Positions 1 through 8,291 of a stretch of 64,000 nt of DNA are shown one piece after another (within the stretch, counting starts at the first letter, position 1; each line of letters begins with the position of its first letter). The DNA is from CAVYGN01 sp964413265. Lineage in GTDB: Bacteria; Spirochaetota; Brevinematia; Brevinematales; JAOACQ01. The position numbers and the translations under genes are program-made. The DNA is taken from the NCBI GenBank assembly GCA_964413265.1, contig CAYPRX010000073.1, positions 62,001 through 126,000 on the forward strand, read 5' to 3'. Under the pieces are notes generated by a model. It was not told the DNA's origin and did not search any database. It was given only the letters and a program-made list of their open reading frames with translations.

Positions 1-119
1 ACAAGTGGGTAAAAACAGGTCATGGCTTATACCCTCTTGCCGATGAATTTTCAGATGAATCCGATAAAACCCTTTTAACAGCAGTCAAGCGCGGATTATA
101 CCGTATACCGAATTATTGA
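1..119 (+). CDS. C-terminal end of an unidentified protein (partial)
   Basis: An open frame enters from the left edge in frame 3 and ends at a TGA at 117-119, giving 38 residues that finish ...GLYRIPNY. It contains the stretch GHGLYPLADEF. I do not recognise the family from so short a tail. It reads the same way as the membrane-protein gene that follows 23 bases later, so the two may be co-transcribed. That it is coding is inferred only from the open frame and the tight spacing. Confidence 0.45.
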   Translation, partial: KWVKTGHGLYPLADEFSDESDKTLLTAVKRGLYRIPNY

Positions 120-142
120 TCTTATCAAAGATGGAGTAGCTC

Positions 143-1900
143 ATGCTTCTTACTCTCTTTTTATGGATCTGGATAACCGTATTTTGTTATATTTACGGGG
201 AAATTGCGGTTGATTTATTGTGTAAAATTTTCAAATTTGAAAAAAGAGAAAGATCTACCCTGCCTGTTTTACTGATTCTTGGAATTTGCGTACTGGGTAT
301 AATAGCTATGTATTTTTCTATATTATTAAAGGTAGGGCTGACAGTTAATATTGTATTAATAATAATAGCGTTAATTTATATAATATTTAAGCGAAAGATA
401 TTATTATCCTCATTAAAGGCCCATATTCTCGAAGTGAAAAAAATTAGCGCCTTTTCTGCGGCTTCATTTTTTATCATTTCATTAATTATACTATTCGAAA
501 CATCCGTTTATATACCGAAAAATTTTGATACTGCTTTATACCACGCCCAGGCCATTCACTGGATAGAGGAATATAAAGCAGTTCCGGGTCTGGGAAATTT
601 TCATAGGAATTTGGCATATGATAACAGCTGGTTTTTGCCGAGCGCTTTATTCAGCTTTTCATTTTTAAAAATCCAGTCATTTCATGTATTAAACGGCATA
701 TTCCTTTTATTTGGTACCTTTTATTTTTTATCAGTAACAGATGAATTTTTTAGAAAAAAGAACACTTTCAGCGGTCTAATCTCCATATTTGTTTTACCTA
801 TCGCGATATTTTTATACACTAATTTCTCATCTTCACCGGCTACTGATATGCCTAACTCAATAATAATATGGGTTATTTTCATCCTGCTTGCCAGCAAGAT
901 CGAAGAACGGCAATTGCATGAATTCAGCCTGCACAGTGTTATTATTGTTATCCTCTCTTCTTTTTTGATTACAATCAAGCTTTCCGGCGCTCCTTTATTT
1001 TTATTTGTTATCTATATTATCATGTATGAATTAATCAGTGGAAAAAAAAGGGCCCTGACATTAATTTTAATTTGCACTTTGATAATACTTCCATGGATAA
1101 TTAGAAATGTCATAATCTCCGGTTATGCTGTTTATCCTGTGCTTTTGACAGGTATTTTCAATGTAGATTGGAAAATACCGGATTACAGCGTATTGAGCGA
1201 TATTACAGGGATCAAGATATGGTCCTTTCCGATAGATAATTTACCTGTTTATAAATATATGCCGTTATGGCTTAAAGGTCTTAATATCCAGTACAGGTTT
1301 GTTATCTGGCCTCTTTTTATGCTCTCTTTATCATCATTATTGTATTATTTGACTTTGCTCATATTAAACACTAAAAAATTAGGTTTCCTGGTGGAAAGAT
1401 ATAATTGTTATTTGATTTGCTATATTATTGCCTTTGTTGGGACGATATTTCTTTTTTACACCGCTCCGGATGTAAGGTATGGAGCCGGGTTATTTTCGGT
1501 CTTCAGTATTCTTGTGTTTTTGCCTGTTCTTGCAAGTATAATGGAAAAACATAAGAATCTTTTGTTTCTGTCAAAAATATACCCCCTTTTATTGATAATT
1601 TTTATTATTGCATTTGAAATCTTTCTTTTCAATAGATATTTTTATGCACATAGGGATTTAACTTTTTTACGGGATAATATTTCAGATATTAAAAAAAGAA
1701 TTCTGATTCCTGCTGATTATGGTAAAAGCCAGGCTGGGGTTACGGAATATTCATTAGGCAAAAACTTTAAATTTTTTGTACCTAATGTTATATCCGCCCG
1801 ATGCTGGTATGATCCGTTTCCCAGTACTGCGGAAATAAACAGGGGGCTTGAACTGAGGACGGGTAATATTGAAGACGGTTTCAGAATTAAGAAACCTTAA
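143..1900 (+). CDS. Multi-pass membrane protein, LIC_10190-like family
   Basis: A 585-residue integral membrane protein with about a dozen hydrophobic segments spread over its length and a short soluble C-terminal tail of about 75 residues. Around residues 122-160 it has the stretch NFDTALYHAQAIHWIEEYK followed by VPGLGN and NSWF. This resembles the loop of the Leptospira membrane-protein family named after LIC_10190, and the overall shape recalls GT-C type lipid-linked glycosyltransferases. The start ATG has a GGAG at 133-136. Its substrate is unknown. A role in surface glycan assembly is inference from the fold alone. Confidence 0.75.
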   Translation: MLLTLFLWIWITVFCYIYGEIAVDLLCKIFKFEKRERSTLPVLLILGICVLGIIAMYFSILLKVGLTVNIVLIIIALIYIIFKRKILLSSLKAHILEVKKISAFSAASFFIISLIILFETSVYIPKNFDTALYHAQAIHWIEEYKAVPGLGNFHRNLAYDNSWFLPSALFSFSFLKIQSFHVLNGIFLLFGTFYFLSVTDEFFRKKNTFSGLISIFVLPIAIFLYTNFSSSPATDMPNSIIIWVIFILLASKIEERQLHEFSLHSVIIVILSSFLITIKLSGAPLFLFVIYIIMYELISGKKRALTLILICTLIILPWIIRNVIISGYAVYPVLLTGIFNVDWKIPDYSVLSDITGIKIWSFPIDNLPVYKYMPLWLKGLNIQYRFVIWPLFMLSLSSLLYYLTLLILNTKKLGFLVERYNCYLICYIIAFVGTIFLFYTAPDVRYGAGLFSVFSILVFLPVLASIMEKHKNLLFLSKIYPLLLIIFIIAFEIFLFNRYFYAHRDLTFLRDNISDIKKRILIPADYGKSQAGVTEYSLGKNFKFFVPNVISARCWYDPFPSTAEINRGLELRTGNIEDGFRIKKP

Positions 1901-1909
1901 AAGCCCGTC

Positions 1910-2152
1910 TTATTTAATCTGACTCCATGCGGGAAGCTTGCTCATCATGGTCCTTGCTGTCTCTCTTGCCGCTTTCAGATCAAACCCCTGCGTTTTAATA
2001 ATAAAACCGGTAAGGCTTTCAAGCTTCTCATCGTAAGATTGCATACTGCCATCTGGACGGGCGCAATGGATACAATAATCTTTCGTTATATCACCCATTG
2101 CGAATTCGTCGGCTTCTTTCATGGGCATGCCGCATGCGATACATTTCTTCAT
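1910..2152 (-). CDS. Small putative zinc-ribbon protein
   Basis: An 80-residue protein that starts MKKCIACGMPM and has a second CxxC-type pair at DYCIHCARPDG, giving a four-cysteine zinc ribbon in the first 35 residues. The remainder is helical. It resembles the short 'putative zinc ribbon' proteins often encoded beside TetR regulators. A strong AAGGAGGAG precedes its ATG, and it follows the TetR gene by 19 bases on the same strand, so the two probably form one autoregulated unit. The molecular function is unknown. Confidence 0.8.
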   Translation of the reverse strand: MKKCIACGMPMKEADEFAMGDITKDYCIHCARPDGSMQSYDEKLESLTGFIIKTQGFDLKAARETARTMMSKLPAWSQIK

Positions 2153-2171
2153 ATTTTTCTCCTCCTTTGAT

Positions 2172-2759
2172 TTACAGACTTATCAAATTAATAAAATGTT
2201 CCAGCAGCTCGTCTTTGTGCCTTGCCAGGACAGACCCCCCGCTGGTGAATAATTCTCTATTAACAAGATAGTAATGGATCAGGCCGATCCAGGTATTGAA
2301 GAGGAGATGCAGCGGTATATTACGGATTCTTCCGGCTTCTATTTCCCTCTGCGCAGTCCTGCTGAGATGATATGATATGGCTGACTGGATCATTACCATT
2401 TCATGTCTGGCTTCGGCAGGAAGCAGCGGCCCTTCGACTACAAGTTTAGTATAAAAAGATTCATACTCTATAAGACCATTTATATGCGCCTCCAGGATAT
2501 CATGCATGGTGGCAGCACCCGCTTCCAGTTCATGGATCCTGGAAGAGATTTTTTGACCGAATTCAAGAATGACTTCGGTAAGAAGAGACTCTCGTGTTGA
2601 AAAATGTACGAAAAGCGTCCCATGGGCGACGCCGGCAGCTGCAGCAATATCGGCTGTTTTAGCAGTTAAAATTCCGTCTTTAACAAATTGACCTAACGCA
2701 GTCTTAATTAGTTTTTTTCTTGTTTCTTCTTTCTGATCGCTTCGTTTTGATCCATTCAT
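2172..2759 (-). CDS. TetR/AcrR-family transcriptional regulator
   Basis: A 195-residue one-component regulator. The N-terminal 60 residues form the TetR helix-turn-helix (TKKLI-type entry helix, then TADIAAAAGVAHGTLFVHF), and the helical remainder would be the ligand and dimer domain. It is first in a two-gene minus-strand unit with the zinc-ribbon protein. The start is supported by GGAG seven bases upstream. A consensus promoter and overlapping TGAGT/ACTCA palindromes lie directly upstream (2771-2819), which argues for self-repression. The ligand cannot be told from sequence. Confidence 0.9.
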   Translation of the reverse strand: MNGSKRSDQKEETRKKLIKTALGQFVKDGILTAKTADIAAAAGVAHGTLFVHFSTRESLLTEVILEFGQKISSRIHELEAGAATMHDILEAHINGLIEYESFYTKLVVEGPLLPAEARHEMVMIQSAISYHLSRTAQREIEAGRIRNIPLHLLFNTWIGLIHYYLVNRELFTSGGSVLARHKDELLEHFINLISL

Positions 2760-2770
2760 TTATGACTCCA

Positions 2771-2791
2771 TACTCAATGAGTATAAACTCA
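2771..2791. promoter_or_regulatory. Overlapping palindromes, probable TetR operator
   Basis: Three pentamer half-sites follow each other: ACTCA (2772-2776), TGAGT (2778-2782) and ACTCA (2787-2791). They form two overlapping palindromes, ACTCA-A-TGAGT and TGAGT-ATAA-ACTCA. The cluster touches the -10 box and the predicted start point of the TetR promoter, the usual place for an autorepressing TetR site. That this regulator binds here is inference. Confidence 0.7.
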
Positions 2792-2819
2792 TTATAATTA
2801 AGGGGAGGGATTTTGTCAA
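2791..2819 (-). promoter_or_regulatory. Consensus sigma70 promoter of the TetR/zinc-ribbon unit
   Basis: On the minus strand TTGACA (2814-2819) and TATAAT (2791-2796) are separated by exactly 17 bases, a perfect match to the housekeeping consensus. The predicted start of transcription, near 2784, falls inside the palindromic operator. Confidence 0.85.
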
Positions 2820-2891
2820 ATTCATTTATTTTTTGCCGATTTATATAATTATCAATTTTTATCATTATTTCTTAATAAAATGATATTGATT

Positions 2892-2912
2892 ATGAAAATT
2901 GGGAATTTTCAT
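2892..2912. promoter_or_regulatory. 21-bp perfect inverted repeat upstream of metH
   Basis: ATGAAAATT (2892-2900) and AATTTTCAT (2904-2912) are perfect 9-base arms around GGG, 46 bases before the metH start. It could be an operator for a dimeric repressor or a short hairpin in the leader. No SAM or cobalamin riboswitch core is visible in this short leader. Confidence 0.5.
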
Positions 2913-2958
2913 TGAAATAATGTAAAATAAATATCCAGTTTAAAAGGAGAAAACCTTA

Positions 2959-5406
2959 GTGAATTGGAAGGAGTTTTATAATAGATCCCTTGAAACCATA
3001 ACCTTCAGTGATGGTTCTATGGGGGTGCTTCTTCAGAAATATGGCCTTTCAGGGGGGGAATGTCCCGAATCATGGAATATTACCCATAGTGAAATAGTTG
3101 AGTCCATTCATCGTAATTATATTGAGGCTGGAAGCGATCTGATCATAACAAACACACTTGGCGGCAACAGGATCAAACTTTCAGAATATAAACTGGAAAA
3201 CAGACTTAAAGAGATCAACAGGGCGGCTGTGGCTATTGCAAAAAAAGCTGCTGGAAACATGGCCGTGGTAGCAGGAGATGTAGGTCCCACGGGAAGATTC
3301 GTCAAACCGCTGGGCGAAATTTCCTTCGGCGATATGAAGGCTATATACAAAGAGCAGATAGAAACCCTTGCGGATGCCGGAGCTGATTGCATATTTTTCG
3401 AGACACACATCGATATACTGGAACTGAAAGCAGCGATAATAGCATGCAGGGAAGTCTGCGACCTTCCGGTAATAGCAAGCGTGACATTTGAAGAAAATGG
3501 AAGGACCGTTACAGGAAGCTCAGCGGGTGCAGCAGTTACAATGCTAGAAGCCCTTGGCGTTGAAATGGTGGGGACAAACTGCGGTACAGGTCCGGAGGAT
3601 ATGCTCAGGATAATAATGGAGATGGCAACGCTGATTTCAATACCTGTAATAGCTCAGGCAAATGCCGGTGTACCGTTCCTTCGAAAAGGGAGAACTGTTT
3701 ATAAGTCAACTCCTGAAAGCTACACCAGTACAGCGCTGAAGATGATTGAATGCGGAGTAAATGCAATCGGAGGGTGCTGTGGTACAACTCCTGATTATAT
3801 TAAATTTCTGCACGAGAAAGTCCTGGAACTAAAGCCGTATACTAAAAGGAAAAAACCGTCTGTCGATTTTATGAAACTCTCCAGTCGTTATTCGGTCAGG
3901 AAGATCGGTTTTGATCAGCCTTTTACCCTGATAGGGGAAAGGCTGAACCCTACCTCCCGTAAAAGACTCTCAAATGACATAAAGGAGGGTAGGTTTGAAC
4001 TGTTCAGGGAAGAGGCATTGGCCCAGGAAAATTCAGGTGCGGATATACTTGATTTAAATATGGGTATTGAGGGGATCTCCGAAGCACTGTTTTTTGAGAA
4101 GGGAATAGAGATACTTGGAAATCTCGTAAAAACACCCATTTCAATAGACACTGCCGATCCTGCCGCAGCTTCCCTGGCCATGGAGATTTATCCCGGTAAA
4201 CCGCTACTAAATTCAATCTCGGCTGAGGAAAGGCGTTTGGATCTTCTTAAATTTGTCAAAAAATACGGCTCAGCTTTTATAGCCCTGCCTGTCGATGAAC
4301 ACGGAATCCCGAAAAAAGCCGCTGAAAGACTTGCTTTGATGAGAAAAATTGTCGATAAAGCCTCTCTGGCCGGCATCGATAAAAAAAATATTCTGGCGGA
4401 TCCCCTCGTTTTGACGGTAAGTGCCGAACAGGAAGGGGCTGTAGAGACTTTAAAGACTATAAGATTGTTCAGGGAAGAAATGGGTCTTTTTACGACATTG
4501 GGGCTTTCTAATGTTTCCTTTGGGCTGCCTGCACGGCCTATCATTAACAGGAATTTTTTATCTATGGCCATAGCGAATGGACTTACAACGGCGATAGCCA
4601 ATCCTTTTGACAGTGAACTTATTGGTCTTATCAGGGCATCGGATGTTCTGTTGTCCAGGGATAAAAACGCCGGTGCATATATTGCAGCATTCTCGGATTA
4701 TGAAAAAGAGAGACCTGCAGTATCGGAAGAAAAAAAGGTCAATGAATATAATTTAACAATAGGAGGAAAACTTTACCAGGCAGTTTTAAAGGGGAATAAA
4801 GACAATATTTCGGCATTGATAAGTGATGCCCTTGGAGAATCGAACGGACCAGATGATATTTTGAATAATTTTTTACTACCGGCGATAAATGAGGCTGGTA
4901 ACCTTTATGAGAAGAAAATGTATTTTCTCCCTCAATTGATGCTCTCATCGGAAACGATGAAAAAAGCCTTTTCCATACTTGAACCCTTGTTGAAGAATAA
5001 CAGGGCTGATGCAAAGGGAAAGGTTGTTTTCGCTACTGTACAGGGAGATGTTCATGATATAGGGAAGAACATTGTCATTCTGTTAATGAAAAATTATGGT
5101 TTTGAAGTACTGGATCTTGGAAAGGATGTTCCGAATGATATAATACTTGAAAGAGCCATTGAAAATAACGCTGATATTATCGCATTATCCTCCTTAATGA
5201 CAACCACTATGCTAAGAATGAAAGAATTCATGAATCTTATGAGCAAAAAAGGCCGAAAATTTAATGTGCTTATAGGCGGAGCGGCCGTGACAAGGGAATT
5301 TGCTGTCAGTATTGGTGCCAGCTATTCCGTAAACGCCGTTGAGGCTGTGAAGACAGCCGTTAAATTGGTAGGTGATGGGGGCAGGAGGAGAAACAATGAA
5401 AGGTAA
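2959..5406 (+). CDS. metH: Cobalamin-dependent methionine synthase, short form without reactivation domain
   Basis: Transfers a methyl group from methyltetrahydrofolate to homocysteine via cob(I)alamin in the cytoplasm. Domains in order: homocysteine-binding barrel with zinc cysteines C208 and C273/C274 (GGCCGTTP); pterin-binding barrel from about residue 315 (GERLNP); B12 cap and Rossmann domain with the cobalt-ligating D697-V-H699-D-I-G702. At 815 residues it stops after the B12 domain and lacks the AdoMet reactivation domain of the ~1200-residue E. coli enzyme, like known short forms such as that of Thermotoga. How the oxidised cofactor is rescued is therefore open. The start is GTG, preceded by AAGGAGA. 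Confidence 0.93.
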   Translation: MNWKEFYNRSLETITFSDGSMGVLLQKYGLSGGECPESWNITHSEIVESIHRNYIEAGSDLIITNTLGGNRIKLSEYKLENRLKEINRAAVAIAKKAAGNMAVVAGDVGPTGRFVKPLGEISFGDMKAIYKEQIETLADAGADCIFFETHIDILELKAAIIACREVCDLPVIASVTFEENGRTVTGSSAGAAVTMLEALGVEMVGTNCGTGPEDMLRIIMEMATLISIPVIAQANAGVPFLRKGRTVYKSTPESYTSTALKMIECGVNAIGGCCGTTPDYIKFLHEKVLELKPYTKRKKPSVDFMKLSSRYSVRKIGFDQPFTLIGERLNPTSRKRLSNDIKEGRFELFREEALAQENSGADILDLNMGIEGISEALFFEKGIEILGNLVKTPISIDTADPAAASLAMEIYPGKPLLNSISAEERRLDLLKFVKKYGSAFIALPVDEHGIPKKAAERLALMRKIVDKASLAGIDKKNILADPLVLTVSAEQEGAVETLKTIRLFREEMGLFTTLGLSNVSFGLPARPIINRNFLSMAIANGLTTAIANPFDSELIGLIRASDVLLSRDKNAGAYIAAFSDYEKERPAVSEEKKVNEYNLTIGGKLYQAVLKGNKDNISALISDALGESNGPDDILNNFLLPAINEAGNLYEKKMYFLPQLMLSSETMKKAFSILEPLLKNNRADAKGKVVFATVQGDVHDIGKNIVILLMKNYGFEVLDLGKDVPNDIILERAIENNADIIALSSLMTTTMLRMKEFMNLMSKKGRKFNVLIGGAAVTREFAVSIGASYSVNAVEAVKTAVKLVGDGGRRRNNER

Positions 5407-6196
5407 AATACCAAAAAAAGAAGAAAGATCATTGTCCGAATTTCAAATAAGAAATATTCAATTTTTAACGCATTTGCTCAATTATGATGCTGTTACCGAC
5501 GATATCGTGGAAATCCTCAGATTGTCGGAACTTGATTATTTTAGTCTCCTGGATAAATACAATCTTCTTGAAAAGAGAGTCAATATCGATGAAAAAACAA
5601 ATCTTCTTAAATACAGGAGCGATTACCTGCTTACAATTATTAAGACGGCTTCCAGAATATTTTTCGGAATTAAAGGGATTGTTTATCCAATTTCCTTCAT
5701 CCGTTTTGATATTGATGATTTTTCTCTTTTTAATAATAAATACGGTCATGAGTTGGGTGACAGGGTTCTCATAGATATATCCTCGATTATAAGGGAAAAT
5801 TCAAGGCCTACTGATTATACGATACGTTTCGGCGGAGAAGAATTCGATGTTATTCTTCCCTCAACTGATATAAAGGGCGCTTCACATTATTGTAAAAAAA
5901 TACTGGAGAAGGTAAGAAACCTGGTTATTGAATATCATAATGAAAAAATCAGGATAGGCTTGAGCGGAGGAGTATCATTCATCGAGTATCAATTTACGGA
6001 AAATAAAATCATTGAAATAGAAGGAATAGAGAAAATGTTTCAAAAATTGCAGAATGATGCTGATAATGCATTGTACGATTCTAAATATCGGGGCAAAAAT
6101 CAGTACTGTATTTATTCGCCTGAAAAAGAAAGGGAATATTTAAAAATCAGGGAATATTACGTTAAGAAAAGATCCTCAAAAGATTTCGGGGAATAA
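5396..6196 (+). CDS. GGDEF-domain diguanylate cyclase
   Basis: A 266-residue soluble protein predicted to make cyclic di-GMP from GTP. The N-terminal ~90 residues are helical, followed by a GGDEF domain with an intact active-site loop GGEEF (146-150). An RxxD inhibitory site, RPTD (137-140), sits exactly five residues before it, so product feedback is likely. I prefer ATG 5396 over the GTG at 5372 because GGAGGAG (5384-5390) sits five bases before it. The gene overlaps the metH stop by 11 bases. No sensor domain is obvious. The PilZ protein at 59679 is a possible downstream receptor. Confidence 0.9.
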   Translation: MKGKIPKKEERSLSEFQIRNIQFLTHLLNYDAVTDDIVEILRLSELDYFSLLDKYNLLEKRVNIDEKTNLLKYRSDYLLTIIKTASRIFFGIKGIVYPISFIRFDIDDFSLFNNKYGHELGDRVLIDISSIIRENSRPTDYTIRFGGEEFDVILPSTDIKGASHYCKKILEKVRNLVIEYHNEKIRIGLSGGVSFIEYQFTENKIIEIEGIEKMFQKLQNDADNALYDSKYRGKNQYCIYSPEKEREYLKIREYYVKKRSSKDFGE

Positions 6197-6214
6197 TGGG
6201 GGCAAAGCTGATAA

Positions 6215-7639
6215 ATGATAAAAGAAGAATGCGGGGTGTTTGGAATATTCGGATTAAATGAAGCTTCAAGATATGTTTATCTTGGCTTAACGATGCTGCA
6301 GCATAGGGGCCAGGAATCCTGCGGTATGGTCAGTTCTGATGGATCTTTTTTATATAAGCAGGTTGGCCTAGGACTCGTTAATGACTTTTTTGACGAAGCC
6401 AAACTTGCATATCTTCAGGGCTTCAGTTCGATAGGTCATGTCAGATATTCAACGACAGGTTCTCCGACGATTGTAAACGCTCAGCCTATTACAGCCACGA
6501 TCTCTAAGGGGGCCGTGGCAATCGCCCATAACGGTAATATCACCAACGCGAATATTATAAGGGATGAACTGATGGACAAGGGCATGAGTTTTCAATCATC
6601 TAGTGATAGTGAAGTAATTCTTCAGCTGATAGCTGATGCACCTTCGGATAAACTGGTCGATTCTGTCAAATGGGCGCTCAGCCGGCTTGAAGGTTCATTT
6701 TCACTGCTTGTTCTCTCAAAAGACATGCTTATCGCTGCTAGAGACCCGATGGGGTTTCGACCGCTTTCAATGGGTAAAATAGGGACTAATATTCCCGACA
6801 TGGGAGATACTATAGTTTTTGCTTCTGAGGACAGTGCTTTTTCTATTGTTGAAGCTTCAAAAATAAGAGATGTAAGACCCAATGAGATAGCTGTAATAAC
6901 TGAAAGTGGTATTGAAAGCTATAATATAATCGATAAAGATATGAAACATAACCACTGTGTATTTGAATTGATATATTTCTCAAAACCTTCATCTCATATT
7001 TTTAACAGGAGCGTTTATAATTATAGATTTGAAATAGGAAGAAAGCTGGCAAAAGAACATCCTGTAGAAGCTGATTATGTTATTCCAGTACCTGATTCTG
7101 GCATGGTTTCGGCATTGGGTTATTCCCACGAATCGAAAATCCCGCTTGCACTTGGCTTGATCAGGAGCCATTATATTGGCAGGACATTTATTGAGCCCTC
7201 GCAAAAAATAAGGGATTTTGGTGTAAAAATGAAATTTATCCCTGTAAGGGAGATGATAGAGGGTAAGAGGGTAGTTCTGATCGATGATTCCATTGTCAGG
7301 GGAACCACTTCACGAAAAATAGTGAAACTGGTTAGAAGCTGTTTCCCCTCAGAAGTACATTTCAGGGTCGCATCTCCGCCGGTCCGTTACCCATGTTATT
7401 ACGGTATAGATTTTTCAACATACGAAGAACTGCTTGCCAATAAGACGGGATCTCTTGAGGAAATAGCAAGATATGTCGGGGTAGAGACTATCGCATATGT
7501 AAGTGTTGACGGTTTATTCGAAAGCATGTCTTTAAAGAGTGATTATTGCAAAGCTTGCTTTGACGGTGAATACCCGACACATATAAGCACTTTTTCAAAA
7601 GGCGGATTTGAGAATGAAATCAGACAGAATGCATTTTAG
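6215..7639 (+). CDS. purF: Amidophosphoribosyltransferase
   Basis: Catalyses the first step of purine synthesis, PRPP plus glutamine to phosphoribosylamine. The N-terminal class II glutaminase domain has its nucleophile at Cys6 (MIKEECGVFGIF), so a five-residue propeptide is expected to be removed. The phosphoribosyltransferase domain carries the PRPP loop VVLIDDSIVRGTT at about 351-363. The length of 474 residues is typical. It follows the diguanylate cyclase by 18 bases, and its 3' end overlaps the Nudix gene. Confidence 0.96.
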   Translation: MIKEECGVFGIFGLNEASRYVYLGLTMLQHRGQESCGMVSSDGSFLYKQVGLGLVNDFFDEAKLAYLQGFSSIGHVRYSTTGSPTIVNAQPITATISKGAVAIAHNGNITNANIIRDELMDKGMSFQSSSDSEVILQLIADAPSDKLVDSVKWALSRLEGSFSLLVLSKDMLIAARDPMGFRPLSMGKIGTNIPDMGDTIVFASEDSAFSIVEASKIRDVRPNEIAVITESGIESYNIIDKDMKHNHCVFELIYFSKPSSHIFNRSVYNYRFEIGRKLAKEHPVEADYVIPVPDSGMVSALGYSHESKIPLALGLIRSHYIGRTFIEPSQKIRDFGVKMKFIPVREMIEGKRVVLIDDSIVRGTTSRKIVKLVRSCFPSEVHFRVASPPVRYPCYYGIDFSTYEELLANKTGSLEEIARYVGVETIAYVSVDGLFESMSLKSDYCKACFDGEYPTHISTFSKGGFENEIRQNAF

Positions 7640-8180
7640 GAATCTTGAGGAACATACAGTAAGCAGCAGCATAGTTCATAAGGGCAAATCTTTTAGTTTC
7701 AAATCTGATACTGTCAGGCTTCCGGATGGAAGGGAAGCGAAAAAAGATTATGTGTTTTACCCTGAAGCGGCGGGGATTGTACCGTTCATGAATAAAAGCG
7801 ATATCATCCTCGTCAGACAGTACAGGTATCCGGTTGGTCGATTTTTGTATGAAATTCCTGCCGGAAAACAGGACAGTCCCTCTGAGGATATTAAGTCAGC
7901 TGCAGAAAGGGAATTGCTTGAGGAAACAGGATATAGGGCAGGCAGGCTTAGGCTATTTTGTTCATATTTTTCCGCCCCTGCCTATAGCACTGAAAAGCTT
8001 CATCTATTTATAGGATCAGATCTCGAGCCGGCTTCAACTAACCCTGACGAAGATGAATTCATCGAATGTGAAAAAGTACCCTTCGAAAAGGCTTATGAAA
8101 TGATAGGTGAGGGTAAGATAGAAGATGCGAAGACAATTATTGCGCTTCTGTATTTAAAGTTGCATGGAATAAAACTCTAA
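7614..8180 (+). CDS. Nudix hydrolase, ADP-ribose pyrophosphatase type
   Basis: A 188-residue protein with a beta-rich N-terminus and a Nudix box ending REL-LEETGY, like ADP-ribose diphosphatases (NudF/YqkG type) that split ADP-ribose to AMP and ribose-5-phosphate. The box has six rather than five residues between its first Gly and Glu (G-KQDSPS-E). The catalytic RELLEE core is intact. I chose ATG 7614 because GGCGGA (7601-7606) precedes it; an upstream TTG at 7608 and an ATG at 7629 are alternatives. It overlaps the end of purF by 26 bases, suggesting translational coupling. Exact substrate uncertain. Confidence 0.87.
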   Translation: MKSDRMHFRNLEEHTVSSSIVHKGKSFSFKSDTVRLPDGREAKKDYVFYPEAAGIVPFMNKSDIILVRQYRYPVGRFLYEIPAGKQDSPSEDIKSAAERELLEETGYRAGRLRLFCSYFSAPAYSTEKLHLFIGSDLEPASTNPDEDEFIECEKVPFEKAYEMIGEGKIEDAKTIIALLYLKLHGIKL

Positions 8181-8245
8181 GTTCACCATAAAAACCGGAT
8201 TCTCTGTGTCTCTGAGCCTGTAGAGTGATTGCCTTTCCATAGAAT

Positions 8246-8274
8246 TTGAGATTAATCATTTATATTATTATAAT
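8246..8274 (+). promoter_or_regulatory. Sigma70-type promoter of carA
   Basis: TTGAGA (8246-8251), 17-base spacer, TATAAT (8269-8274). Transcription would begin near 8281, about ten bases before the carA ATG. The short leader just accommodates the GAGGAG Shine-Dalgarno sequence. Confidence 0.7.
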
Positions 8275-8291
8275 ATAACGAGGAGTACAAT

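Noticed and set aside
721..978. Antisense open frame inside the membrane-protein gene
   Set aside because: It lies wholly within a well-supported gene and shows no family likeness; like many antisense frames here it follows from codon bias.
2760..2958. SAM or cobalamin riboswitch upstream of metH
   Set aside because: The leader is short and A+T rich and lacks any recognisable riboswitch core; only the 21-bp palindrome stands out.
2959..5406. metH as a truncated gene, because the reactivation domain is absent
   Set aside because: The frame ends cleanly after a complete B12 domain and the next gene overlaps the stop. Short methionine synthases of this type are known.
7614..8180. Nudix protein as inactive because of the extra residue in the Nudix box
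   Set aside because: The catalytic REL-LEE-TG part is intact and the extra residue lies in the variable loop before it.
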